Source of the DNA: Triatoma infestans | Taxonomy: Eukaryota; Arthropoda; Insecta; Hemiptera; Reduviidae | DNA length: 64,000 nucleotides | Reading direction: 5' to 3' | Assembly (NCBI GenBank): GCA_011037195.1 | Contig: JAAEAF010003159.1 | Span: forward strand, 1 to 64,000 | In this document: positions 11,929 through 22,802 of the stretch, piece after piece | How the letters are laid out: each line of letters starts with the position of its first letter | How positions within the stretch are numbered: the first letter of the stretch is position 1 | Notes under the pieces: model-generated | Database searches by the model: none | What the model was told of the DNA's origin: nothing | What the model saw: the letters and a program-made list of their open reading frames with translations, nothing else | Made by a program: the position numbers and the translations under genes

Positions 11929-12205
11929 TTTTCCTGGTAAGAAGAGAAGTAGCTGTTTAGATAGATAATATTATACGATGACATGTTTTATTTAAATGAT
12001 TTTAATTATTTAAAAGGCCGTGCAAACACAGATCGGGAGCATTAATATACAATCAAAATGTTCTAATTCTGAACCAGCAGTTATTGTGGATCTTAAAATT
12101 TTATATTGATATAACCTTAAGGACTATTTAAGGAGATGAATAGATATTAAATCATATATATTAAATATGGAACTCCTTATTGTTCTAATTATGAGGTCAT
12201 TGGTA

Positions 12206-12412
12206 ATTTTTTTTTTTTTTTTTTTTTTTAATTTAAGGCACGTCAGCATTTATGGTCATTGACTCTCGTTACAGATAACACTGTCGATCACCGGACAGTG
12301 AACTGTAGAGACTCCTAGGAATAAAAAAGGGTAGCACAGCTGGACTCCAACCCGGGTCCTCCGCGAGGGAGTCCAGTACGCTAACCTCTTAGCTATCCCC
12401 TTCCCTTCCCAT
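12206..12412 (-). mobile_element. tRNA-derived SINE, family 1
   Basis: On the minus strand a box A-like TAGCTAAGAGGTTAGCG (12381-12397) and box B GGGTTGGAGTCC (12342-12353) form a tRNA-like head. A body of about 100 bp with ATGACCATAAATGCTGACGT and a poly(A) tail (T-run 12209-12229) follows. Confidence 0.7.
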
Positions 12413-12724
12413 CATTGGTATTATTAATCAATTAGAATTTCTGTCAATAAAAGGTTGAGCATTCATGAGTGTCTTCTGGTCTCTGATTCAGCCATATTGT
12501 TACTCTCTTCCTTCTGTTTGCAGACATCTAAATTGGGCGCCTGCATCTCTATATGTAATGTGTATGTTCAAAGGATTCTGAGCTCAAACACCAATTTCTG
12601 AAGCATTAGGTTGCCCACATTCTTCTAATAATAAGTTGAGAACCACTCACTCTGGCATTTATTTCACGATACTGCAGCAATATTCTGCTAAAAGAAAGGA
12701 AACAAGTGTGTCGCTCGAAATTAG

Positions 12725-13110
12725 AAATGAGAGGAAGTATTGTGATCGTGTCAAATCTTCGAAACTGTATTTTCACCGGAAATACATGTTTTGAGGGCTC
12801 TGAGTGTGAGTGTGAACAAAATATCCCAAAAATGAAGAAATGCAGGAAGCTCAAACTTAATATTTTGTTTAGGTACTAACACGGTATCTGACACCAAGTT
12901 TTCCGACAACATCAAATTAACCGGAAGTGCAGCTTCACTGATTTCTTTTTTTTTCTAATTTTTCACGATTTTTTTAATGATTTTCTTTAAACTTCGTATA
13001 CTAACAGTACACTTACAAATTCCTACCATATTTATTTGAAACAGTTTCCGGGAAAATGGGGGGTTCTGGGGGGGGGGGACCAGTCTCATAAAGTTTATCT
13101 CTAAGTTTTT
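12725..13110 (+). mobile_element. HINE 5' half
   Basis: GAGAGGAAGTATTGTGATCG, CACCGGAAATACATGTTTTG and one module (TTAACCGGAAGTGCAGCTTC to a G-run at 13060-13078). It ends near the scrambled LINE cluster at 13.17 kb. Confidence 0.55.
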
Positions 13111-13170
13111 TTCTTAATTATCTTTACAAACTACTACTTCTAGATTTACTATTGCACTAATTTCACCTAT

Positions 13171-13206
13171 ATTAACTATTACACATTTGAATAATTTATA
13201 ACTCAG
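13171..13206 (+). repeat. 36 bp inverted duplication, left copy (micro-inversion breakpoint)
   Basis: ATTAACTATTACACATTTGA...ACTCAG is repeated exactly, in reverse complement, at 14189-14224. The DNA between (13207-14188) is the proposed inverted segment. Confidence 0.85.
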
Positions 13207-13418
13207 GGTGACATAGATCGCTTCCTAGTAGTGCCCCCTGGAAACGCAAGATTACCTTATTAGGACTCCTGCGGCTAAACGGTCTACAATTCCGCCAACG
13301 TGCAACCCAATCGAAGGTTTAAAAAGGCAAACTTTTTCAGGGCCAAAGTGACGCTCCTACCTCTCATATTTCTACTGGAATGCGGGAGGATTGGATAGTA
13401 CGAAATTTATAGAATGCA
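13171..13418 (-). mobile_element. LINE A, inverted 5' piece (RNase H end)
   Basis: On the minus strand: WVARHVGGIVDRLAAG (across one frameshift), then KVILRFQGALLGSDLCHPEL followed by the 36 bp duplicated segment. It continues in frame into LINE A's 3' piece at 14189 if the intervening DNA is inverted. Confidence 0.65.
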
Positions 13419-14136
13419 AGACTATCTCAGATAGTATACTTACTAAGGTAATTACAAGATGAAGTTCCTTTGGAAGTATTGAGGATGACTTATTTTGCGT
13501 TATTCCATGCCTAGAATGAGCTATGGAGTGGAGCTATGGGGATCCTCATCAGATACTGTTGAAATTTTTAAAGTGCAAAAAAGAGCGATAAAAACGATGT
13601 CGAAAAAAAAGTTACATGAAAGTAGAAGACCACTTTTTCAAAAGCTACAAATATGACTCTGCCTTTTTTTGGATATATACAAGCTGGCCTTAAGGCAAAA
13701 AAGAAATAAAGATGCAGTGACTAGAGCGAAATCAGCATCAGTATAACATAAGAAGCAAAGGAAATATTGACTTACCTGTGACAAGGTTAAAGAAAACAAA
13801 AATGGCTTCCAAATGTCGTTTCAATAAGAATTTTTAATAAAATTCCAGTGAACATAAGACAGTTGGAAATACGAAAATTTGAGATGATTTTGAAAAAGTT
13901 TGTAATTTCCAACTGTTTTTATAGTGTAAATGAATTCACTGATACAAACTGGAACATTAACGACTTTGAACTAAAGTGAATAGTTTCGATATTTGTTTGT
14001 TTGGTGGTTCGAGTTCAGTGCTAATTTCAGTTTATATAATACTACAGTGTTTTAAATATTTTATACATTTTTATGAAGTATTGTTATTGACGTGCCTTTT
14101 GTACTTGATATGTTCAGCTTGAAAAAAAAAAAAAAA
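13419..14136 (+). mobile_element. LINE B, 3' piece with poly(A)
   Basis: The + strand reads RLSQIVYLLR, LQDEVPLEVLRMTYFALFHA, MSYGVELWGSSSDTVEIFKV, QKRAIKTMSKKKLHESRRPL, IYKLALRQKRNKDAV. YGVELWGS---T and QKRA-K-M are Jockey/CR1-type reverse transcriptase ends. An A-run at 14119-14136 is the tail. Confidence 0.7.
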
Positions 14137-14188
14137 AATTGTACAAAGAAATAATAACAGTAAACACGGCAATTGCAGATAAACTTTA

Positions 14189-14224
14189 CTGAGTTATAAA
14201 TTATTCAAATGTGTAATAGTTAAT
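14189..14224 (-). repeat. 36 bp inverted duplication, right copy
   Basis: Exact reverse complement of 13171-13206. This copy lies inside LINE A and its reading frame is continuous with the following zinc-knuckle segment. Confidence 0.85.
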
Positions 14225-14448
14225 CCTTGCATAGGTTTGGCGTGGTACGAAATGCCGGATGCCCGCTTTGCAATGATGGCACACTGAACGGTGAGCACCT
14301 CGCTGTGTGCCAAGCTCTGTACCAGCAGCGTGAAGTTGCTGCCGAACAAGATCCCTATTACGCTAGGGCTCTCTTATTGGGTTGCCCGCGACAGAATGGC
14401 TAAATTGCCAACAGTTAGCGTTGGATAAAAAAAAAAAAAAAAAATATA
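14189..14448 (+). mobile_element. LINE A, 3' piece with poly(A)
   Basis: The + strand reads SLHRFGVVRNAGCPLCNDGT, LNGEHLAVCQALYQQREVAA, EQDPYYARALLLGCPRQNG and a stop. CPLC------H---C is a zinc-knuckle end. A poly(A) of about 18 at 14426-14444 follows, then the 15 bp target duplication copy at 14449. Confidence 0.75.
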
Positions 14449-14608
14449 TATCTGAGATAGTCTATTACTCAGAGAGTCAATGTGGATTTTCCAAGATAGC
14501 TGACTGTCCAATGTAAACCCTAGAAACACTATCGTGTCATTCTGTTCTTCTTCTTTACGAGTACTGAAAGCCATATTCTTTGTTTTACTCTCATTGAGAA
14601 TCAGCTTA
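14449..14608 (-). mobile_element. LINE B, 5' piece
   Basis: The minus strand reads LNKLILNESKTKNMAFSTRK, TIVFLGFTLDSQLSWKIHID, SLSNRLSQI. FLGF-LD--LSWK-HID is the reverse transcriptase segment just upstream of the part found at 13419. RLSQI is present in both pieces. Confidence 0.7.
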
Positions 14609-14610
14609 TT

Positions 14611-14631
14611 TAGCCCTGATGAAGGCCTGAG

Positions 14632-14666
<35 letters not shown>

Positions 14667-14720
14667 GCCCTGATGAAGGCCTGATCTAAGGGTTGAAACG
14701 TTGGCACATGAAAAGTTTCT
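14611..14720 (+). repeat. Duplicated CTGATGA segment flanking a TA run
   Basis: TAGCCCTGATGAAGGCCTGA occurs at 14611-14630 and 14665-14684, either side of (TA)n. After the second copy comes GGGTTGAAACGTTGGC. CTGATGA...GAAACG recalls the hammerhead core found in Penelope-like elements, but pairing between is poor. Confidence 0.4.
14636..14662 (+). repeat. (TA)n microsatellite
   Basis: About 13 TA units between two copies of a 20 bp direct repeat. Confidence 0.9.
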
Positions 14721-15424
14721 TTCTACCCTTTAGTCCCCCCACCCACCCAAACAATCATTTTTTCTTAATCTTTCACATTTTCTATTTTTGAAACAAATAA
14801 TTGTCATTGAAATACAATATTCTGTGGGGGTGGGGGGAAACAACCCATCTTTATATTTATTTAATTTGCACCTTACGATATAAATATAATTCGACCATTG
14901 TACAATCGGTAAAATCATTCGACTATAGTACAATTATCGATTGCCTTATCCATTTTGTTGTTGAAGATTTTGTATGTTTTCATTCTAACAGATTAACTTC
15001 ATGGTAAAACTGCTTGCGCCAGCATTTCCTTTCTTTGTTTTTCTCCACGAGTTTTCCACTATTTTATTAAAAGAAATAATTCTAAATCATTATTTTATTA
15101 GTACTTGGTATTCATTGTGCGATTGGTCTTGTCTTCTGGGATGTCTCGGTGTTGATTGGCTTCTTTAGTTTTTTTTTTTTATTAGGAATCTAAAATAAAG
15201 CATTTTTGCAAGTTAAAGCAGTTTCAAAATTGTCGAAAGCGAACTCGTTGTAACTGCGTACACTGTTTTCGCATCAAGTCCACACATTAAATATATCTAA
15301 AAATAAAATAAAAAATCTGGTATGAAACAATCAGTTTCTTTGTATTGCTGTTAATTCAATTTTTTTCCGAGTTTTCGAGGAACCTAAGTTAATGGTTATA
15401 ATAGGTTTCAAAAAGAGTGAAATT
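14721..15424. other. No gene seen
   Basis: AT-rich; a near-palindromic piece ATAATTCGACCATTGTACAA / GACTATAGTACAATTATCGA lies at 14885-14942. No protein signal. Confidence 0.4.
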
Positions 15425-15735
15425 AGTGAGGATGGATTTTTAAGAAATAAGCTAGAATGAATGTTGAACACATAATATAATAGAGACTCAACTGCCAGGA
15501 CTTTACACGTAAATAGAAATTAGAGATTTAGACTGAGTAAAGAGAAGGAGTAGTTGGTTGCTGACGTTTTGTATCTGCTACATAAACTGTTCTAAAGACT
15601 GCTCTCCTGTAGGGCTAGCTTGGCTGTATACAGAGTCTCCCACTCTAGTCTGGTCTAAGTAGCGAATAAGATTCTCAATTTTGTGTCTCTCTCTGCTTTG
15701 GATCTCTCTCTTCGGATCCTATTACATTGGTCTTT
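15425..15735 (-). repeat. LTR-like sequence, copy 2
   Basis: Minus strand: TGTAATAGGATCCGAAGAGA, GAGCAGTCTTTAGAACAGTT, ACGTCAGCAACCAACTACTC and ATTCTAGCTTATTTCTT, the same word order as copy 1 at lower identity. The TATA box is not conserved. Confidence 0.45.
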
Positions 15736-15744
15736 ATTAAGAAA

Positions 15745-15885
15745 GGAAGCCTGAGGTGTCTTGGTCACGTGGGCTCGATGATGTCCTGAGGAAGCTGGGT
15801 ATAAGAGGGTGGAGAAGACAAGGTTAGCGGCAAATCTTTTTGGAGGAGGTCCTGGCCCAGCTAGGGTTGTAGCCCACTTTTTAAT
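15745..15885 (+). mobile_element. LINE reverse transcriptase C-terminal relic
   Basis: The + strand gives WARWSDDVLRKLGIRGWRRQ and RQIFLEEVLAQLGL across one stop. The RW-DDV---LGI--WR---R--W---L-EV-AQ-GL pattern is the extreme C-terminus of several insect LINE families. Confidence 0.55.
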
Positions 15886-16089
15886 AGTAGTAATTAACTA
15901 TAAAATAGACAGATTTTCTTTAAACTAGTTAGCCCTAACATAACTACAAAGTTGGAGGGGGTATGTATATCCAAAGCAGTTAATAATTGAAGTGATCAGA
16001 TTGAAGTCCAGACCCTTAGCGCCAATAACATCGAATAACAATAACTAGATAACAATTGAAATTTAACAGCACAGATTCTTCGAGCCTCA

Positions 16090-16395
16090 TACAAACCATT
16101 TTTCCGGGTTTCAGAATGTTTCAAATAAAAGTGATAGGTATTTATGTGTTAAGATATTATACGAAGCTTAAAAGAAAATCCCCCCCCCCCAATCTTTAAA
16201 GTCGCCCTTCCGGTTGATGATGGATTTCGTCTGAAACCTTCAGATATGATGGTAATGGTTACTAAAATATAAACAGTTTTGTTCGAATTTTCGTTTTTGA
16301 GCTATATTGGTTACACACACACACATTTTTCCGGTGGAAACTTAATTTCAATAATTTGACACGATCGCAATAGTTCCTCTAATTGGGTGAGCAAA
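16090..16395 (-). mobile_element. HINE 5' part
   Basis: TTTCAAATAAAAGTGATAGG, a reversed module, ACACACACACA at 16313-16324, CGGTGGAAAC and CACGATCGCAATAGTTCCTC. It ends about 130 bp upstream of the first ANKRD29-like exon. Confidence 0.6.
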
Positions 16396-16528
16396 AAAAA
16401 AAAAATTTATCAATTAATTTAATGAGATTTTTATGTAATTATGATTAATAAAATTTCAGTATTTGTATTATGTGATTATAATATATTATGATTGATTTCA
16501 TTGTGGTTTCTTTTATTTTATTTTTCAG

Positions 16529-16639
16529 AAAGAAACTCCGTCCGATGTTAAACTTCATATGGCCGCAGTGAATGGAGATCTACGGTGTATTAGACGTCTC
16601 TTGGACAGTGGAAAAGTGCACGTCGACTGTTCAGACAGA
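16529..16639 (+). CDS. ANKRD29: ANKRD29-like ankyrin protein, first recognisable coding exon
   Basis: The exon encodes 37 residues beginning KETPSDVKLHMAAVNGDL and ending HVDCSDR. It holds the first ankyrin repeat (LHMAAVNGDLRCIRRLLDSG). A pyrimidine-rich tract and CAG precede it and AGA|GTGAGT follows, so both splice sites are strong and phase 0. Known ANKRD29 proteins are about 300 residues, made almost only of ankyrin repeats, with an early KETP segment followed by a VDVDC-type end of repeat 1, which this matches. The start methionine must lie in an upstream exon that I could not find. Ankyrin repeats bind proteins; no catalytic residues are expected and the partner is unknown. The next coding exon is 37.4 kb away. 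Confidence 0.85.
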
Positions 16640-16856
16640 GTGAGTTTATATTGCTTTTATTATCATTCTTGTTAGATTAAAAAAACACAAAAATGTTTAA
16701 AAAAAGTCAGAGAAATATGCTCGAATTTAGCTATTTTTGTGTTCACACCTGAATAGATATGTGGGCAACTTGGCTAGGGTTACCTCGGGATCTTGACGTC
16801 CTGGCGGAAATCCCAGTTTAACAACTATTCTTTTTATTTGTTAAAGGTATTTATTT

Positions 16857-17532
16857 ACTTTCTCTTACTACAACTAGTGAGAGGAAGTTGCGATCGTGTT
16901 AAAGTTCCGAAATTGAGTTTTCACCGGAAATAGATATATGTCTTGAGTCCCCTGAGTGAGAAAAAAAATGTTTTTAGCAAAAGAATGGTGTACAAGCACC
17001 GCATCTCTTACGAGATTCGAGCACAATCCATCAAACGGAAGTGCGTCATTACTGAATAGCCTTCTTTTTTTTTTTCTTCATTTTTTGCGATTTTCTCGAA
17101 AATGGTTCCGATGATTTTCTTTAAAATTTATATACCATCTACATACATTAAATACCTAATTTAGGTAGTTGGACGTTAAACCTGCCAGAAAAAATAGGCA
17201 TTGCTTTACTTTACTTTACTTTGTTTACATTAATACCTATCACTTTTATTTGGAACATTTTTCTATGCCTCTCTTTGATTTGAAACATTCCCCCATCCCA
17301 AAAAGGAAAAGATTTAAGAGATTTTTTTTGGGTGGTTTATAAGTTTCACAAGATTTGCTGGTTTTGACAGTGGGCGCTACTTGCAAATCCGCTCAGATAA
17401 GCAAATATAATTCCTACCACCTTTATTTATAACCATTCCAGCTTGAAAACGTTGCAATTTTAAAGAAAATTTCATTAATTGAGTTGTATTAATTGAAGCC
17501 AGAGAAAGTCATGTTCAGCGTTTCACACCAGA
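16857..17532 (+). mobile_element. HINE copy with both ends, carrying a SINE fragment
   Basis: It starts ACTTTCTCTTACTACAACTA and ends CAGAGAAAGTCATGTTCAGC then TTTCACACCAGA. A SINE tail fragment at about 17160-17225 interrupts the core. This copy begins about 220 bp downstream of the first recognisable ANKRD29-like exon. Confidence 0.75.
17160..17225 (+). mobile_element. SINE family 2, 3' tail fragment with target duplication
   Basis: TTAGGTAGTTGGACGTTAAA and CCTGCC...TAGGCATTGC, then (TTTACT)n match the reverse of 29033-29100. Flanking ACATTAAATACCTAA and ACATTAATACCTATC look like a 13-14 bp target duplication inside the HINE. Confidence 0.65.
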
Positions 17533-17677
17533 TTTCTTTGTTCGGTAGAATGGCTTTTTTTTTATTAATGGCTTCTGCCTATTTTATATAATAATAATTT
17601 CAGATGTCATTATGAATATGTCCGCGTAGTTTATCTACATTTTTAATCTTTAAAATGAAATCTCTACTATTCTTTTG

Positions 17678-17812
17678 ACTTTTTCTTACTCCTAGTAAGA
17701 GGAAGTACTGTAATCGTGTCAAATTTTCGATTACTAGTTTTCACCGGAAATATCCGTTTTGAGGTCCCCTGAAAAGTGGTTTTTAGCAAATGGTGTGTGT
17801 GTGTGTGCGCGC

Positions 17813-17870
<58 letters not shown>

Positions 17871-18405
17871 ACAGCATAGCTCTAAAACGAAAAACCGCAG
17901 TAAGTTGAAACTTGATATTCCGTTTAGGTATCACTATGGGATCTGACAGTACGTTATCTGTCAAAATTCCTCAACCGCAAGTACCACTTTACTAACTTTT
18001 TTTTTTTTACTTTTTTGCGTTTTTCTCAAAAATGGCTCCGACGATTTTTTTGAAACATGTTATATAAACTACACATACAAAGATCTACAACTTTTATTTA
18101 CAACTTTTCTCTGGGAAAATTCATTTAAGGGCACTTTTAGGGGAGGGGTGGAGTTATGTTTTACTCTAAAGTGCTTTCATAGTTAATTATACAATTCTAT
18201 CATCCAAAGAAAATTAATTAGAAATAAATAGATGGACAAAATTCCGTGTTTCAAGGAAATTAGTAAACCGGAAGTACGCTTTTACTGAATACTTTTTTTA
18301 GTTTTCGACGAATTTCATTCAATTTGGTACACAAACTATAAAATTTGTCAATTATAATTTTGAGAACTGGAGTCAGAGAAAGTTGTGTGAATGTTTCGTA
18401 CCAGA
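17678..18405 (+). mobile_element. HINE copy with both ends
   Basis: It starts ACTTTTTCTTACTCCTAGTAAGAGGAAG, a near-palindrome, and ends AGAGAAAGTTGTGTGAATGT plus TTCGTACCAGA before a T-run. The microsatellite in the core has grown into (GT)n(GC)n(GT)n(GA)n at 17793-17870. Inside are two modules with GGCTCCGACGATTTT and GGCTTT-type motifs. Confidence 0.78.
17793..17870 (+). repeat. (GT)n(GC)n(GT)n(GA)n compound microsatellite
   Basis: Lies at the core position where other HINE copies have GT runs. Alternating purine-pyrimidine sequence (GC/GT) is Z-DNA-prone. Confidence 0.95.
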
Positions 18406-19351
18406 TTTTTTCCTGTAGTGTAATATGTTGGTAACACTGAAGAACAACAAGTTGATATTACGGCAATTTTTATCAGTCACTGATGATGTTAAATTTTACT
18501 AATGCTATTATTAAAATTATTCAAAAACAGAATTTGGAAAGAGCCGCATATTTTATTGTATTTTACGTTTTTTTTCTTTTCAAATTAATAAACAAAAAAT
18601 ATAAAAAATTTCAGATATTAGAAAGACATTAATTTTGTGTTTAATGAACATAATAAGTGCTTCGGAACGGGCCATATAACTCGTATTTTATCAGAAGGAA
18701 TGAATACTAATCAGGGATATACCGGGGATAGAGATGGGAACTCAACAAGGATAGAGCTGCTAATTTAATGGTAAAACATTAAAACATTCCCAGATCGTGG
18801 TAATATCAAAATTCATACTTATATCTTAAGGTGAAATTCCCCCCTCCCCTTTTTAAGATGCAATAATTTCTCAAAATTACCTTTGCAGTAATTTTGTACG
18901 TAAAAATATAAACCCTCTCTTCCTCCTTAGTCTTGTAAATTGATAAATTCCATTCTGTTGAAGAAATCGTGTCTTTCCAAGAGGTGTTATGGAAGTATCA
19001 ATAACTGTGTTATAAGAAGTAAGGGATATTGGTAATTTATTATTCAATCAGTCTATTTTGAAATACATGCAAACTTTGCAAACATAATATTAGGTTTTAG
19101 AAGAGTTTATAATAAAAATGACTAAGTTTTATATATATATATAGAATATTTTTAAACAATTATCAGAAGTTGGCAATAGAATAATTTTCATTTTTATTTT
19201 ACAATCGTTTATTTAAACAATTAGGACGTTTAATCAGCTGTTCCATTTTTTTTATATTTTTTTTTTAGTTTATACATTTTGTTATTATTAAATAAAAGTG
19301 GTCAGTGTCCTCGAGTGCGCAGGTGTGAGATCTAGGTCACTTTTAATGTTT

Positions 19352-19417
<66 letters not shown>

Positions 19418-20627
19418 ATATATATAATTTATGATTTTCTTATGTAATTATTTTATATAATATTAATAATAATTTTTATTTATGCAATGTTCATAAATAA
19501 GAATGCAATGAACATTTATGTTTGGATCAAAATTACATTGGAGATTATTTACATTGCTTTTAAAACCCGTTCCCCGTTAACAAGACGAAAAAATCTAGGA
19601 CTCTTGCTCATAGAACGAGGTAAACCGTATCCAAATAACATGTACCTAAATTTAACATTTTTAACATTGTTTTCGACTTTTTTTTGTTAAGAAAGGCAAT
19701 ATGCGTATTGTGTACTATATGCTGCCCAGGAATTGATGCTGAAACGAGAACTTTATATTGATCGATTTTATTGTTTAATAGAATAAGGAGGAAAGAGAGT
19801 TTATAGAGTAGAGTGACCGAGCTAAGAGTTATGATGGTAGTTTTCTCTAAAGATTTTTCATTTTCTTCTCAATTTTTAGGTATTTGTTTAAAAATTTCAG
19901 TTTTGCATGGCTAAAATACCTAAAGTAAATACTCGAAGAACTTAAGTTTTGGAAATTCGACTAGATATGAAAGTGACCCACTTATGAAATCAGTTCTGGA
20001 AAGCATATTTATTGTTCTGATAATGTTTCGTATAACGCTATTGTTCAAAATATCTTCAATTTTGCAGTAGAATATTTCATGGGAGTTCATCAGCTCTGCT
20101 GTAGAGTTATCAAACTTGCTCCCTCCCCTCCCACTACGCCCTCCTGAAATTTTTTAACTTACATCATAAGTAGTTTTTTTTTTACTTCAAGTACGTATAT
20201 ATCCTCACAAAGTTAAATATATTTCTGATTTTCATCTCAGATAAATTTGTATGAGTTAATTTTTAAATAAATTTATCCAAGCGATGTTTTTTCCCTTGTT
20301 TTTAGAAGGATTGCATTAAACCGGTCTTGTTTAGAAGATTATTTTTTCTTTAAACATTTAATAACTATTATATAAATAAGCAGCCATTAACAGGTGATTA
20401 ATGCAAGTTTTTTTAATTCACTATTAACTTGCTAACTTGATAAATAAGGACATTTTTTCCCCTTTAGTTTTTTCCCCACTCTCTTATTAGTGAAAGTAAT
20501 TTAATACTCGACTCTAGCAAGTATTAATTGCATTTTATTAGTTTTTGCAATAATAACCGTGACTTTACAAACACGGTACAACTTTCTGAATTTTATCTGA
20601 CCTTTCAATCTGACGTAATCTGCATTC
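18406..20627. other. Large intron stretch without recognised elements
   Basis: AT-rich, low complexity, with the (CA)n at 19355-19415. No transposon termini or coding motifs were found; possibly older repeat or unique intron. Confidence 0.4.
19355..19415 (+). repeat. (CA)n microsatellite
   Basis: About 30 uninterrupted CA units followed by GTATATATATA. Not inside a recognised HINE. Confidence 0.95.
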
Positions 20628-20846
20628 CATTTTTTTTTTTTTTAATTAAGGCGCGTCAACATCTATGGTCATTCGCTTCTCAGTGCACTGCCGCTCTCCA
20701 GATAGTGTTCTCTCCCTACAGACATCGAACAGTAAGCTGTAGAGGCTTCTGAGAAGAATAAATCTAAGGAGTAGCACTGGACTCTGTCCCGGGCCTCCGC
20801 GTGGTAGTTCAACGCGCTAACCATTGAGCCTAACCCTTCCATCATT
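20628..20846 (-). mobile_element. tRNA-derived SINE, family 1, second copy
   Basis: It shares GCGCGTCAACATCTATGGTC and the tRNA-like head with the copy at 12.2 kb, but box B is mutated (CCCGGGACAGAGTCCAG). A T-run at 20630-20643 is the tail. Confidence 0.7.
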
Positions 20847-20979
20847 CCATTTTTTGTTTTGTTTTTTCTATTTAAATGAATGTTACGCTTCAAATCCCTA
20901 CTACTTATATTTCTTGTGCGGTGAAACCTCGAATATTCTATACTACTCGTTTTTTTTTATTATTTGACTCCGACAAACA

Positions 20980-21215
20980 TCAAAATCCGGGTTTAGCAAG
21001 GATCCGACATGTCAGAAGGAGCTTGTTGAGAAATCGTGGAAGTGAGCTGTAAGCTGAAGCCATCTTGTAATTTAACTTAGCACCTTTCTTGCAACTGCCC
21101 TTTCTGTCAGCCTTCTTCAGGGCTGCCGGAGCTCCTCTAATTGCACGAACAGGTGGGTACATCATTGGAGACTCTATATCCGTGACTTCTCGACCAACTT
21201 CATTCCCCACTTGCT
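20980..21215 (-). other. Open minus-strand segment beside the LTR-like copy
   Basis: A 76-codon frame (starting MGNEVGREVTDIESPMMYPP, later LKKADRKGSCKKGAKLNYKM) follows the LTR-like repeat on the same strand and ends before AATAATAAAAAAAAA. It could be retroelement-derived. No family motif was seen. Confidence 0.25.
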
Positions 21216-21280
21216 AAGTGCATCCTATTCTCCTACGTTCCTATAATGGATGTGAGAAGGAGAGGGAATTAGAGTTTGAG

Positions 21281-21565
21281 AGAATGGTTTTTATAGAAAT
21301 AAACTAGAATATACGCTAAACATTGCATAACGAAATAACTCACAAACTGCAAAGACTTTACAAGTCTATAGAAGTTACGTAGCGAGAGAAAGACTGGCTG
21401 AGTAATGAGAGAAGGTTGCTGACTGGTTTTAACTGGCCATAAACTATTCTGAACTATACTGCTGTCCTCTATTTATATGAATTGAACTGTCCCTTCCTAG
21501 TCTGGGTGCCATTAAGTGTCTGCTTCGCCGCTCTTCGGATCCTATGAATCTTTAATGATTCGGAT
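21281..21565 (-). repeat. LTR-like sequence with TATA box, copy 1
   Basis: On the minus strand it begins TGTAATGGGATCCGAA. TATAAATAGAGGACAGCAGT (box near 21472-21478), CAGAATAGTTTATGG and GTCAGCAACCTTCTCT follow. The same order is found at 15.4-15.7 kb. TG start plus an internal promoter suggests a solo LTR. The 3' limit is unclear. Confidence 0.5.
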
Positions 21566-21599
21566 CCCATTACATCCCATAGATCTCTTACCTGCCATA

Positions 21600-22287
21600 A
21601 AACATCTATTTATTTTTATAGCTTCTCTTATTCCGATTTCTTATTTGGACTTTTCGGCCAAAAAAAGATTTTATTTTATTTATAAATAAAATAGTTCAGA
21701 AGGGAATTGATAAATTTGCTGCCAACATTGGATGCATTAACTCCTAGGATATTTGATGCAGTTCAGTGGTAACCTTATTTGATTGCAATGCGGGTGCCAC
21801 TGTACTAAATCCATGATCTCTTGCTGCTCATCAGGACTTATTGATACTGGGGACACGCTTGGAAACCGTTCGAACTTCACAGAACAAAGTAGATAATCTT
21901 GGAAAAAATCTCGCCAAACATGACAAGTTAATTTTTGAAGTCTGAATTCTCACTTTTGGTACGAAAAGTCATGTCTAGAATCCTGAGTGTAAACAAACAG
22001 TTTTGACCTAGAGCATGTGGGGAAAAAAGTGGATTAATAGTGGATCTGAAATCGGCGATGGGAATTACAACTAGCGGACCACACGCCCTCCTTCCTACAA
22101 ACATCGCAGTCTGGCGTTTCTTGATTCTTCATAGATAGTTGAATCAAGTGATTGTATACTGTTTTAATTGCATATACATTGTCTATGTTACTGATATATC
22201 ACTCTGCAGTTAGTTAGATTAGTCCACTTTACATGCCCACTTCTTGAAAAGACACTATTCACTGTTTGTTTACTCCGATTTCCCACT
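21600..22287. other. No gene seen
   Basis: Mixed-composition intron sequence without recognisable coding or termini. Confidence 0.35.
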
Positions 22288-22802
22288 GTAATCTTTTTAC
22301 TTAGAAGGAGTGCTGCAATCTCAGATACACACTTCGAGGTCCCTTAAGTCAGAAAAAATGGTGTTTAGAAATTCGTGTAATTAAGTGGGTAGCATAACTA
22401 ACAACGAAAAATGCAGAAAGTTCAAATTCGATCTTTCGTCTAAGTTCCACGAGAAGGGAGTCAGGAAGTTCAATATGAGTTTTGATCGATACAGTCAACC
22501 GGAAACAACAACACTTTACTGAATAGTTTTTTTTGCAGGTTTTCTCGTACAATTTTCTGTAAACTTGTTATTACAACTACACCAATGAAGACACTGCAAG
22601 AAAATTCTTTTTAGGACGTTTATGAGTGGGGATTGGGATTATACTTTCGTGCTTGTTTAATTTAGTATACTATTCTATCATCTATATTAATACCGGACGG
22701 AAGGAAGTTATGCTTTCCTCAAGAAATTCATTTTATTAAATTTAGATTCTTCCTTTACAAATTATAAATTTGGAGAATTATAATTGCGTTATAAGAAACT
22801 TA

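Noticed and set aside
13171..14448. Twin-priming inversion as explanation of the LINE A halves
   Set aside because: It would not account for LINE B being split in the opposite sense nor for the 15 bp target word; one micro-inversion explains both.
15425..21565. A single LTR retrotransposon bounded by the two LTR-like repeats
   Set aside because: The interval contains an ANKRD29-like exon and complete HINEs and no gag-pol motifs, so the two repeats are independent.
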